Shown here piece after piece: positions 1 to 6,998 of a stretch of DNA of 11,227 nt. Both the position numbers and the translations under genes were made by a program. Every line of letters starts with the position of its first letter. The stretch's first letter is position 1. The notes beneath the pieces were generated by a model. That model was not told where the DNA came from and ran no database searches. It saw only the letters and a list, made by a program, of their open reading frames with translations. The stretch is from JBJXGF01 sp046153015 (lineage in GTDB: Bacteria; Actinomycetota; Acidimicrobiia; Acidimicrobiales; CAIXPF01). The stretch covers positions 1-11,227 of the forward strand of contig JBJXGF010000301.1 of the NCBI GenBank assembly GCA_046153015.1. The letters are read 5' to 3'.

Positions 1-817
1 CCAGCGCCACGCCGGCCGCCGCCAGCGGCGCCCCGCCGAAGGCCGACTCCGGGTCGAAGAGGCCGGCGTGCAGGTGGCGCAGGCTCTTGGCCAGCAGGGC
101 CGACAACCCGGTCCGGCCGCCGCTCAGGGTCTCCTCGGCCCACCAGTCGACCAGGTCGGCGCTCACCACCGGGCGGTACAGGGCCGTGTACACCCAGGCG
201 GCGAGCCCGGCGCACACCGCCGCCGCGCCGGCCAGGGCGCCTCGGCGCGCGGCCGGCAGCCGCCTGGCCAGCACCACGGCCACCGCCGGCACGACCAACA
301 GGCCCGACAGCAGGAACAGCGGCGCCGCGGCCACCAGCCCGAGCAGCGGCCACGCCAGCCGCGGGTGCTCGTCGAGCTGCACGGCGAGGGCCAGCATCCA
401 CGCCACATACGCCGCTTCGAGCACGTAGTTGTTGAGGTACTGCGCCACGCCGGTGATCTCTGGGGCCACGGCCAGCGCCAGCACCGCCCCCGCCGCCGTC
501 CAGGCGCTGCGGCGCGGGGCCACGGCCCGCAGCAGCACCGCGGCGCCGGCCAGGACGGCGCCGTTGGCGGGGAGGTTCCTCGCCCGCAGCACCCCGGGCC
601 GGCCCGGGGCGGCCGCGTCCGCCGCCTTGAACGGCAGCACCCAGCCGGGCGGCAGCGGGGCGCCGGCCCGAAGGTACCGGCCGAAGAAGTCGCGAGCGCC
701 GATGAGATCGGCCCGCCACATCTCGTCGTACCAGAACTCGCCCCTCACCCGGCGGTTCACGATCCACGCCGTGAGGGCCGCCGCGCCGGCGGCGGCGACG
801 AGCTCGCCGCGGCGCAC
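1..817 (-). CDS. Multi-pass membrane protein, candidate GT-C-type glycosyltransferase (3' part missing)
   Basis: The minus strand stays open for 272 codons from a GTG at 817 to the window edge, with almost all third positions G or C, so this is a real gene whose C-terminus lies outside. Hydrophobic stretches suitable for membrane helices lie near residues 6-21, 83-99, 104-118, 132-147, 154-184 (probably two) and 194-213. Between the first two is a polar loop beginning EFWYDEMWRADLI (27-39). An acidic DE pair in the first external loop after helix 1 is typical of GT-C glycosyltransferases that use lipid-linked sugars, so that family is my best guess; the evidence is topology plus this motif only. 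The start is 2 bp after the carboxylase stop, with no clear Shine-Dalgarno, so translation is probably coupled to that gene. The frame stays open upstream into the carboxylase, so the exact start is uncertain. It may equally be an uncharacterised membrane protein. Confidence 0.72.
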   Translation of the reverse strand, partial: MRRGELVAAAGAAALTAWIVNRRVRGEFWYDEMWRADLIGARDFFGRYLRAGAPLPPGWVLPFKAADAAAPGRPGVLRARNLPANGAVLAGAAVLLRAVAPRRSAWTAAGAVLALAVAPEITGVAQYLNNYVLEAAYVAWMLALAVQLDEHPRLAWPLLGLVAAAPLFLLSGLLVVPAVAVVLARRLPAARRGALAGAAAVCAGLAAWVYTALYRPVVSADLVDWWAEETLSGGRTGLSALLAKSLRHLHAGLFDPESAFGGAPLAAAGVAL

Positions 818-819
818 GC

Positions 820-2592
820 CTACCCGATCACCACCACCACGTCGCCGGCGCCCACCGCCGCGCCCGGCGCGACCTTGATCTCTTTCACCTCGCCCGCCCT
901 GTCGGCGTTGATGTTGTTCTCCATCTTCATCGCCTCGAGCACCACCAGGGACTGGCCCGCCTCCACCGTGTCGCCCACGGCCACCAGCACCTTCACGATC
1001 GTGCCCTGCATGGGCACCGCCACCTGCCCGCTGCCGCCGGCCGCTCCCCCGGAGCTGGACGGCGCGGCGCGCCGCGGCCTCGCCGCACCGGCCGACGCCC
1101 CCGCCCCTGCGGCGACGGGGGCCGACTCGGGCACCCACATGCTCACGGAGAACTTGCGGCCGTTGACCTCCACATCGAGCTCCCGGCGGACCCGCGGCGC
1201 CTCGCCGTCCTCCACCGGCGGCGGGGCGCCCTTGTCGGCCTTCACGCCGCTCAGGTCGAGCGTGGTCTCCACCCAGCGGGTCGAGTGCTCGAGGTTCACG
1301 AAGTCGGGGTGGGACAGGATGGCCACGTCGGCCGGGATCGTGGTGGCCACCCCCTGCACCTGCATCTCCGAGAGCGCCCGGAGCGTGCGGGCGATGGCGG
1401 TGGGGCGGTCCTTGCCCCAGCAGATGAGCTTGCCCACCAGGTTGTCGTAGAACTGGCTGATCTCGTCGCCGGCCTCGTACCCGCCGTCCCAGCGGACCCC
1501 GTAGCCCTGGGGCACCGTGAGCCGGGTGATCGTGCCCGGGCTGGGCAGGAAGCGCCCCCCGGCCGGGTCCTCGGCGTTGATCCGCACCTCGATGGCGTGC
1601 CCGCGCAGCTCCACCTGCTCCTGGGTGAGCGGCAAGGGCTCGCCCGAGGCGACCCGGAGCTGGAGCTCCACCAGGTCGAGGCCGGTCACGAGCTCGGTGG
1701 CCGGGTGCTCCACCTGCAGACGGGTGTTCATCTCGAGGAAGAAGAACTCGCCGTCGGCGTAGAGGAACTCGCAGGTGCCGGCGTTCACGTAGCCCACCTG
1801 CTTGGCCACTTTGACGGCGGCCTCGCCCATCGCCCGGCGGGTCTCGGCCGGCAGGCCGGGCGCCGGCGCCTCCTCGATGAGCGTCTGGTGGCGGCGCTGA
1901 GCGGAGCAGTCCCGCTCGGCCAGGTACAGGCAGTTGCCGTGCTGGTCGGCCATCACCTGGATCTCGATGTGGCGGGGCCGGGCGAGGTAGCGCTCGAGGT
2001 ACAGCTCGTCGCGCCCGAAGTAGGCCTTGGCCTCGCGCCGGGCGGACTCCATCGCGGCGACGATGCCGTCCTCGGACTCGACCACCTTCATGCCCCGGCC
2101 GCCGCCCCCGAAGGCGGCCTTGACCGCCACCGGGTAGCCGAACTCGAGGCCGAACGCGCGCACCTCGTCGGCGGACTCGACGAACACGGTCGTGCCGGGC
2201 ACGCCGGCCACCTCGGCGGCCTGGGCGGCGAGGCGGGCGGAGATCTTGTCGCCCATCGACTCGATCGCCGCCGGCGGCGGGCCGATGAACGCCACGCCCC
2301 GGTCGGTGATGGCCCGGGCGAAGTCGGCGTTCTCGGAGAAGAAGCCGTAGCCGGGATGCACGCCGTCGGCGCCGCTGCGCTCGATCACGTCGAGAATGGC
2401 GTCGGTGTTGAGGTAGCTCTCGGCGGCCGTCTTGCCCCCGAGGGCGTACGCCTCGTCGGCGAGGCGCACGTGGAGCGAGGCGCGGTCGAGCTCGGAGTAC
2501 ACGGCCACCGACTGCACGCCGAGCTCCCGGCAGGCGCGGATGACCCGAACGGCGATCTCGCCGCGGTTGGCGATGAGAACCTTGCGCAGCAC
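820..2592 (-). CDS. accA: Acyl-CoA carboxylase alpha subunit (biotin carboxylase + biotin carrier domain), acetyl-/propionyl-CoA type
   Basis: This 590-residue protein carboxylates a biotin on its own C-terminal domain using ATP and bicarbonate; a separate beta subunit, not in this window, passes the carboxyl group to acetyl- or propionyl-CoA. The biotin carboxylase domain spans about 1-445: MLRKVLIANRGEIA at the N-terminus, the glycine-rich ATP-grasp loop GGGGRGM at 162-168, EMNTRLQVEHP at 287-297 with the catalytic-type Glu295, and RINAED at 337-342. The usual Val after EHP is Ala298. After an Ala/Pro/Gly-rich linker (about 490-522) comes a biotinyl domain with EAMKMEN, biotin lysine K556. 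Its length matches the short actinobacterial two-domain alpha subunits, without the extra domain of longer mitochondrial-type PccA. The start is GTG; an in-frame TAA lies 12 bp upstream and no other start codon intervenes. birA diverges next to it and prpE is nearby, which favours propionyl-CoA as substrate, but the alpha subunit alone cannot decide this. The symbol is used in the actinobacterial sense. Confidence 0.95.
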   Translation of the reverse strand: MLRKVLIANRGEIAVRVIRACRELGVQSVAVYSELDRASLHVRLADEAYALGGKTAAESYLNTDAILDVIERSGADGVHPGYGFFSENADFARAITDRGVAFIGPPPAAIESMGDKISARLAAQAAEVAGVPGTTVFVESADEVRAFGLEFGYPVAVKAAFGGGGRGMKVVESEDGIVAAMESARREAKAYFGRDELYLERYLARPRHIEIQVMADQHGNCLYLAERDCSAQRRHQTLIEEAPAPGLPAETRRAMGEAAVKVAKQVGYVNAGTCEFLYADGEFFFLEMNTRLQVEHPATELVTGLDLVELQLRVASGEPLPLTQEQVELRGHAIEVRINAEDPAGGRFLPSPGTITRLTVPQGYGVRWDGGYEAGDEISQFYDNLVGKLICWGKDRPTAIARTLRALSEMQVQGVATTIPADVAILSHPDFVNLEHSTRWVETTLDLSGVKADKGAPPPVEDGEAPRVRRELDVEVNGRKFSVSMWVPESAPVAAGAGASAGAARPRRAAPSSSGGAAGGSGQVAVPMQGTIVKVLVAVGDTVEAGQSLVVLEAMKMENNINADRAGEVKEIKVAPGAAVGAGDVVVVIG

Positions 2593-2593
2593 G

Positions 2594-2602
2594 CCATATG
2601 GT
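2594..2602. promoter_or_regulatory. Palindrome and -10-like element in the divergent carboxylase/birA start region
   Basis: An 8-bp perfect palindrome, CCATATGG (2594-2601), occupies the gap between the carboxylase GTG (2592) and birA. It is one of the few AT-containing patches in this part of the window. On the plus strand TATGGT (2597-2602) fits an actinobacterial TANNNT -10 hexamer, 7 nt before the birA ATG at 2610. On the minus strand the nearest equivalent, TAACCA, lies 6 nt before the carboxylase GTG and matches less well. No convincing -35 was seen in either direction. Both promoter regions must overlap the opposite gene's coding sequence, or one or both transcripts are leaderless. Promoter function is inferred. 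Confidence 0.35.
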
Positions 2603-2609
2603 TAGCCTC

Positions 2610-3419
2610 ATGGGGGGCGCCGACGCCAGACCTGCTCCCGGTTCGCGGGCCGCCCGTCAGCTCGAAGGGCGTCGGTTCGGCCGCGTGGAGTGGGTGACCG
2701 AAACCGGCTCGACGAACCGGGACCTGCTCGAACGGGCCCAGGCCGGCGAGGCCGAGGGCGTGGTGCGCGCCGCCGAGCACCAGACCGCGGGGCGGGGGCG
2801 GCGGGGCCGTTCGTGGCAGGACGTGCCCGGCGCCTCGCTCATGGTGTCGGTGCTGCTGCGCCCGGCGCTGGCGCCGGCTCGGATCCACACCTTGACCATG
2901 GCCTGGGCGGTGGCCGCGGCCGAGGCGTGCGAGGCCGCCGCCGGCGTGGCCCCCCAGCTCAAGTGGCCCAACGACCTGCTGGTCGGTGAGCGCAAGCTGG
3001 CCGGCATCCTCGCCGAGTCGGTGGTGGTGGGAGGCCGCATCGATGCCGTGGTGATCGGCATGGGCCTCAACGCCAACTGGCCGGGCGAGCTGCCGGCCGA
3101 GCTGGCCGGCATCGCCACCGCCCTCAACCGCGAGTGCGGCCGCGAGGTCGACCGTGAGGAGCTGCTGATCGAGCTGCTCACCCGGTTCGAGCCGCTCTAC
3201 GCGGCCCTCGGCGGCGAGGCCGGCCAGGCCGACCTGCTCGCCCGCTACCGGCGCCGCTCCGCCACGCTCGGCCGACAGGTGCGCATCGAGCTCGACGGCG
3301 GCCAGCTCGAAGGCCATGCGCTCGACGTGACGCCCGAAGGCCACCTCTTGGTGCAGGTCGGCGACGCAGTGCGCGAAGTCGCCGCCGGCGACGTGGTCCA
3401 CCTCCGCCCCCAGGGCTGA
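2610..3419 (+). CDS. birA: Biotin--[acyl-CoA-carboxylase] ligase (biotin-protein ligase)
   Basis: The enzyme makes biotinyl-AMP from biotin and ATP and transfers biotin to the target lysine of carrier domains, here most likely K556 of the adjacent carboxylase. Diagnostic motifs, numbered from the upstream ATG at 2598, are TGSTN (36-40), the biotin/adenylate loop GRGRRGR (65-71), KWPND (122-126), KLAGIL (133-138, containing the active-site-type lysine) and GMGLNAN (154-160). A C-terminal SH3-like segment covers about 223-272. There is no N-terminal winged-helix domain, so it should be a ligase only and not a DNA-binding biotin repressor like E. coli BirA. I prefer the ATG at 2610 (269 residues) because TATGGT lies 7 nt before it and the first ATG (2598) falls inside that hexamer; the 2598 start adds four residues. 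It diverges from the carboxylase. Confidence 0.93.
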   Translation: MGGADARPAPGSRAARQLEGRRFGRVEWVTETGSTNRDLLERAQAGEAEGVVRAAEHQTAGRGRRGRSWQDVPGASLMVSVLLRPALAPARIHTLTMAWAVAAAEACEAAAGVAPQLKWPNDLLVGERKLAGILAESVVVGGRIDAVVIGMGLNANWPGELPAELAGIATALNRECGREVDREELLIELLTRFEPLYAALGGEAGQADLLARYRRRSATLGRQVRIELDGGQLEGHALDVTPEGHLLVQVGDAVREVAAGDVVHLRPQG

Positions 3420-3424
3420 GTGTG

Positions 3425-3446
3425 GCGGGCTTGTCGCGGCGCCCGC
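3425..3446 (+). terminator. Hairpin just after birA
   Basis: GCGGGC (3425-3430) and GCCCGC (3441-3446) form a perfect 6-bp stem with a 10-nt loop, starting 6 nt after the birA stop. There is no T tract, so it is at most a weak or factor-assisted terminator, or a 3'-end stabiliser. GC-rich sequence makes chance stems common. Confidence 0.3.
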
Positions 3447-3461
3447 AGTAGGGGGGCCGAG

Positions 3462-3483
3462 GAGGCGGGCGAAAGCCCAGCTC
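3462..3483 (+). other. GNRA-loop hairpin between birA and prpE
   Basis: GGGC (3467-3470), loop GAAA and GCCC (3475-3478) form a 4-bp stem capped by a GNRA tetraloop. A further 3-bp stem (3462-3464 with 3481-3483) encloses it beyond a 2x2 internal loop. It lies in the 144-bp gap between birA and prpE. If prpE is leaderless from about 3564 it would belong to the birA 3' end. No known riboswitch class was recognised. Confidence 0.25.
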
Positions 3484-3549
3484 AGGACGTTGCACGACAG
3501 GTACATGCTCGAGGCGCCGCGAACAACCCGCCACGAACTCGCCGGTGGC

Positions 3550-3555
3550 TATCCT
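3550..3555 (+). promoter_or_regulatory. Candidate -10 element of prpE (leaderless)
   Basis: TATCCT fits TANNNT and ends 8 nt before the ATG at 3564. No Shine-Dalgarno precedes the ATG (the upstream bases include CCTCC, the opposite of one), so a leaderless transcript is plausible. No -35 was recognised. The same arrangement recurs at 5521. Confidence 0.35.
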
Positions 3556-3563
3556 CCGGCCCC

Positions 3564-5486
3564 ATGGCCGCCTACGCCGAGCTCTACCAGCGCAGCCTCG
3601 ACGACCCGGAGGGCTTCTGGGGGGAGGCGGCCGCCGCCATCGACTGGTACGAGGCGCCGACCCGCATCCTCGACCGCAGCCGCCCGCCCTTCACCCGGTG
3701 GTTCGAGGGCGGGGTGCTCAACACCTGCTACAACGCGCTCGACCGTCACGTGGCCGCCGGCCGCGCCGACCAGCCGGCGCTGATCTACGACAGCCCGGTC
3801 ACCGGCGTGGTGCAGCGCTTCACGTACCGCGAGCTGCTCGAGGCGGTCAGCCGCTTCGCCGGCGCGCTGGCCGGGCTCGGGGTGGGCAAGGGCGACACCG
3901 TGCTCCTCTACCTCCCGATGATTCCCGAGGCGGTCGTGGCCATGCTGGCCTGCGCCCGCCTGGGGGCGGTCCACTCGGTGGTCTTCGGCGGCTTCGCGCC
4001 GAACGAGCTGGCCGTGCGCATCGACGACGCCAAGCCGAAGGTGGTCGTGTCGGCGAGCTGCGGGGTGGAGGTGAGCCGGGTCATCCCCTACAAGCCGCTG
4101 CTCGACCTGGCGATCGAGACGGCGAGCCATCGGCCCCAGCACTGCGTGATCCTCCAGCGCGAGGGGGCGGTCGTGCCCACCGGAGAGGCCCTGGAGGACG
4201 CCCGGGCGACGATGGCGCCGGGCCGGGACCTCGACTGGCGGGAGCTGACCGCGGCGGCGGCGCCGGCGCCGTGCACGCCGGCGGCGGCGGGCGACCCGCT
4301 CTACATCCTCTACACCTCGGGCACCACCGGGCGGCCGAAGGGCGTGGTGCGGGACAACGGCGGCCACGCGGTGGCGCTGCGCTGGTCGCTGCCCCACGTG
4401 TACGACACCCATGCCGGCGAGGTGTTCTGGGCCGCGTCAGACGTCGGCTGGGTGGTGGGCCACAGCTACATCGTCTACGGCCCTCTCCTCACCGGCTGCA
4501 CCACCGTGCTGTACGAGGGCAAGCCGGTGGGCACCCCTGACCCGGGGGCGTTCTGGCGGGTGATCGACGAGCACCGCGTGAAGACCCTCTTCACCGCGCC
4601 CACCGCCTTCCGGGCGGTGAAGAAGGAGGATCCGGCCGGCGAGCACGTCCGACGCTACGACCTGTCGGGGTTCAGCTACCTGTTCCTCGCCGGGGAGCGG
4701 CTCGATCCCGACACCTACCACTGGGCCGCCGACCTGCTCGGCAAGCCGGTCATCGACCACTGGTGGCAGACCGAGACCGGTTGGCCGATCGCCGCGAACT
4801 GCCTCGGGATCGAGCCGCTGCCGGTCAAGGCCGGCTCACCCACCAAGGCGACGCCGGGCTACCGGGTGAAGATCCTCGACCCCGACACCCGGGTCGAACG
4901 CGGCCCGGGGGAGGAGGGCGCGGTGGTGATCGAGCTGCCGCTGCCGCCGGGCTGCCTGCCCACGCTGTGGAACGACGACGAGCGCTTCGTCGAGTCCTAC
5001 CTCTCCGCCTTCCCCGGCTGCTACGTGACCGGCGACGGCGGCTACATCGACGAGGACGGCTACCTGTTCGTCATGGGCCGGGTCGACGACGTGATCAACG
5101 TCGCCGGCCACCGCCTCTCCACCGGGGCGATGGAGGAGGTGATCGCCACCCACCCCGACGTGGCCGAGTGCGCCGTGATCGGCGTGGCCGACGAGCTGAA
5201 GGGCCAGGCGCCGGTGGGCTTCGTGGTGCTCAAGGCCGGCGTCGAGCGCGACCGCGCCGGCCTGCAGGCGGAGCTGGTGCAGCTCATCCGGGACCGGATC
5301 GGCGCCGTCGCCAGCTTCCGGGAGGCCACGATCGTGGCCCGGCTCCCGAAGACCCGCTCGGGCAAGATCCTGCGGGCCACGATGAGGGCGATCGCCGACC
5401 GGCGGGAGCACCAGGTCCCCTCCACGATCGACGACCCGGTGATCCTCGACGAGATCGGCGCGGCCCTGGCCGAGATGGGCCGGTAG
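3564..5486 (+). CDS. prpE: Propionyl-CoA synthetase (acetyl-CoA synthetase-like, ACSS3/PrpE type)
   Basis: The protein (640 residues) belongs to the AMP-forming acyl-CoA synthetase family, which activates a short carboxylate with ATP to an acyl-AMP and then to the CoA thioester. Motifs: N-terminal FTRWFEGGVLNTCYNALDRH, the P-loop TSGTTGRPKG at 251-260, DHWWQTETGWP at 398-408, VAGHRLSTG at 513-521, and RSGKILR with the acyl-adenylation lysine K601. GVVRDNGGHAVAL after the P-loop and SASCGVEVSRVIPYKPL upstream resemble PrpE/ACSS3 rather than classical acetyl-CoA synthetase, so propionate is the likely substrate; acetate or butyrate cannot be excluded. The frame is open back to a GTG at 3420, but that 48-residue extension does not look like family sequence; MAAYAELYQRSLDDPEGFW gives the usual N-terminus and length. 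With the nearby biotin carboxylase it suggests propionate assimilation to methylmalonyl-CoA. Confidence 0.93.
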   Translation: MAAYAELYQRSLDDPEGFWGEAAAAIDWYEAPTRILDRSRPPFTRWFEGGVLNTCYNALDRHVAAGRADQPALIYDSPVTGVVQRFTYRELLEAVSRFAGALAGLGVGKGDTVLLYLPMIPEAVVAMLACARLGAVHSVVFGGFAPNELAVRIDDAKPKVVVSASCGVEVSRVIPYKPLLDLAIETASHRPQHCVILQREGAVVPTGEALEDARATMAPGRDLDWRELTAAAAPAPCTPAAAGDPLYILYTSGTTGRPKGVVRDNGGHAVALRWSLPHVYDTHAGEVFWAASDVGWVVGHSYIVYGPLLTGCTTVLYEGKPVGTPDPGAFWRVIDEHRVKTLFTAPTAFRAVKKEDPAGEHVRRYDLSGFSYLFLAGERLDPDTYHWAADLLGKPVIDHWWQTETGWPIAANCLGIEPLPVKAGSPTKATPGYRVKILDPDTRVERGPGEEGAVVIELPLPPGCLPTLWNDDERFVESYLSAFPGCYVTGDGGYIDEDGYLFVMGRVDDVINVAGHRLSTGAMEEVIATHPDVAECAVIGVADELKGQAPVGFVVLKAGVERDRAGLQAELVQLIRDRIGAVASFREATIVARLPKTRSGKILRATMRAIADRREHQVPSTIDDPVILDEIGAALAEMGR

Positions 5487-5492
5487 CCGGGC

Positions 5493-5515
5493 GCGTCCCC
5501 GATCGGCGGGGGCGC
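5493..5515 (+). terminator. Terminator-like hairpin after prpE
   Basis: Positions 5493-5500 pair with 5508-5515 in an 8-bp stem (one G-T wobble) around a 7-nt loop, 6 nt after the prpE stop. No T tract follows. Its place between prpE and a candidate promoter at 5521 suggests that it separates the prpE transcript from the LCP gene. Confidence 0.4.
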
Positions 5516-5520
5516 TGCTG

Positions 5521-5526
5521 TAGCCT
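5521..5526 (+). promoter_or_regulatory. Candidate -10 element of the LCP gene (leaderless)
   Basis: TAGCCT fits TANNNT and ends 8 nt before the GTG at 5535, the same spacing as at prpE. There is no Shine-Dalgarno before this GTG. It begins 5 nt after the prpE hairpin. No -35 was recognised. Confidence 0.35.
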
Positions 5527-5534
5527 GGCTCGTC

Positions 5535-6998
5535 GTGACCGTGGCCGTCGACGGGACCCGGCTGCGCCGCACCTGGCCCCAGCGCCTGCTGATCGGCTTC
5601 AACGCGCTGCTGGTGCTGTCGTGCCTGGCGGCGGCGGCGTCGCTCGGCTATGTCGACAGTCGGGTGTCGAAGCTGCAGCGGGTGTCGCTCGGTCACGTGC
5701 TCTCGGGCGGCGACGACGAGAGCTCCGCCACGGGCCCGGAGAACTTCCTGCTGGTGGGCGTCGACAGCGCCGAGGGCCTCGACCCGAACGACCCGGTCCG
5801 CTACACGCGGCCGGCGCACGGGCTGCTCTCGGACACGATCATGGTGCTGCGCATCCACCCGCAGACCACCCAGGCCGAGCTGCTGTCGTTCCCGCGCGAT
5901 CTCTGGGTCCCGATCGCCGGCACCGGGCGCAGCTCGAAGATCAACAGCGCCCTGTCCACCGGCGGCCCCGACCGGCTGATCCAGACGCTGCTGGACGACT
6001 TCGGCATCGAGATCCACCATTACGTGCAGGTCGACTTCGCCGGCTTCCGCGACCTGGTGCGGGCCATCGACGGCGTGCCGGTGTACTTCGACACCCCGGC
6101 GCGCGACGAGTGGACCGGGCTCGAGATCCTCGAGACGGGCTGCGTGACCCTCGACGGCGAGCAGGCCCTGGCCTACGCCCGCGCCCGGCATTACCAGACC
6201 TTCGAGGGGGGCCGCTGGCGCACCGACGGCACCTCGGACCTCGGCCGGATCAGCCGCCAGCAGGACTTCATCAAGCGGGCGTTGCGCCGGGCGGTGGCCA
6301 AGGGCGTGCGCAACCCGGTGACGCTCAACCAGCTGGTGGGCGTGGGGCTGCGCAACGTCACCGTCGACCAGAGCCTCAGCGCCGGCGACATCGGCGCGCT
6401 GGCCCGCCGGTTCCGCAACTTCGACCCCGCCAGCCTCGCCTCGTACTCCCTGCCGACGGTGGGCTTCGACGCCTCCACCGGCGCCGACGCCCTCAAGCTC
6501 GTAGAGCGCGACGCGCAGCCCATCCTCGACATCTTCCGGGGCGTCGACGCGCCGGCCTCCCCGGCGGCGGTGCAGGTGCGGGTGCTCAACGGCGCCGGGC
6601 TCGCAGGGGAGGGGCGGCGCATCTCCGAGGGGCTGCGCCGGGTCGGCTTCGAGGTGGTCGCCGTGGCCGACGCCCGCCGCCCGGCCGGCGCCGAGACCCG
6701 GGTGCGCTACCCCCTCCGCCGGCTGGGCTCGGCCCAGCTCGTGGCCGCCTACCTGGACGGTCCGGTGGTGCTCGAGCCGGCGGCGGAGCTGTCGGGCTCG
6801 CTCGAGGTGGTCATCGGCGCGGCGCTGGCCGGCGTGCGGGAGGCGCCGCTCGAGGCCGGTTCGGCGGGAACCACCGCGCCGAGCGCGCCGGGCGCGGCGC
6901 CCGCAGCGCCCGGAACGGGGCCTGCCGGGGAGACCGGCCCGACCACCACCGTGATCGGGTCGGTGCCGACCGCGCCGCCCGGCGTGCAGTGCGGTTGA
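5535..6998 (+). CDS. LytR-CpsA-Psr (LCP) family glycopolymer transferase with LytR_C domain
   Basis: LCP proteins move glycopolymers from polyprenyl-(pyro)phosphate carriers to peptidoglycan or related acceptors outside the membrane. The 487-residue product has a basic N-terminus and one transmembrane anchor (about 18-39). The LCP domain (about 68-255) shows LLVGVDS (72-78), SDTIMVLRIHP (99-109), LLSFPRDLWVPI (116-127), KINSAL (135-140), YVQVDFAGFRDLVRAIDGVPVYFD (163-186), LDGEQALAYARARH (206-219) and DLGRISRQQDFI (235-246); the Asp/Arg residues in these blocks are the usual phosphate/Mg ligands. A LytR_C domain follows (about 346-430), beginning VQVRVLNGAG. The last 50 or so residues are rich in Ala, Pro, Gly and Thr, probably a disordered extracellular tail. 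GTG 5535 is chosen because the TM anchor then lies at a normal distance; a second in-frame GTG is two codons on. The sugar genes downstream support a role in attaching a polymer made by this cluster. Confidence 0.92.
   Translation: MTVAVDGTRLRRTWPQRLLIGFNALLVLSCLAAAASLGYVDSRVSKLQRVSLGHVLSGGDDESSATGPENFLLVGVDSAEGLDPNDPVRYTRPAHGLLSDTIMVLRIHPQTTQAELLSFPRDLWVPIAGTGRSSKINSALSTGGPDRLIQTLLDDFGIEIHHYVQVDFAGFRDLVRAIDGVPVYFDTPARDEWTGLEILETGCVTLDGEQALAYARARHYQTFEGGRWRTDGTSDLGRISRQQDFIKRALRRAVAKGVRNPVTLNQLVGVGLRNVTVDQSLSAGDIGALARRFRNFDPASLASYSLPTVGFDASTGADALKLVERDAQPILDIFRGVDAPASPAAVQVRVLNGAGLAGEGRRISEGLRRVGFEVVAVADARRPAGAETRVRYPLRRLGSAQLVAAYLDGPVVLEPAAELSGSLEVVIGAALAGVREAPLEAGSAGTTAPSAPGAAPAAPGTGPAGETGPTTTVIGSVPTAPPGVQCG

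Noticed and set aside
1285..2697. Long plus-strand open frame (470 codons) antisense to the carboxylase
   Set aside because: Its product is a His/Val/Leu/Gly-rich low-complexity string with no family motifs, whereas the minus strand encodes an intact carboxylase with all catalytic motifs. Strong GC third-position bias creates long open antisense frames. The same holds for the antisense frame over 68-1450.
3420..3563. N-terminal 48-residue extension of prpE from a GTG at 3420
   Set aside because: The extension is unlike family sequence and begins directly at the birA stop. The ATG at 3564 gives the normal N-terminus and length.
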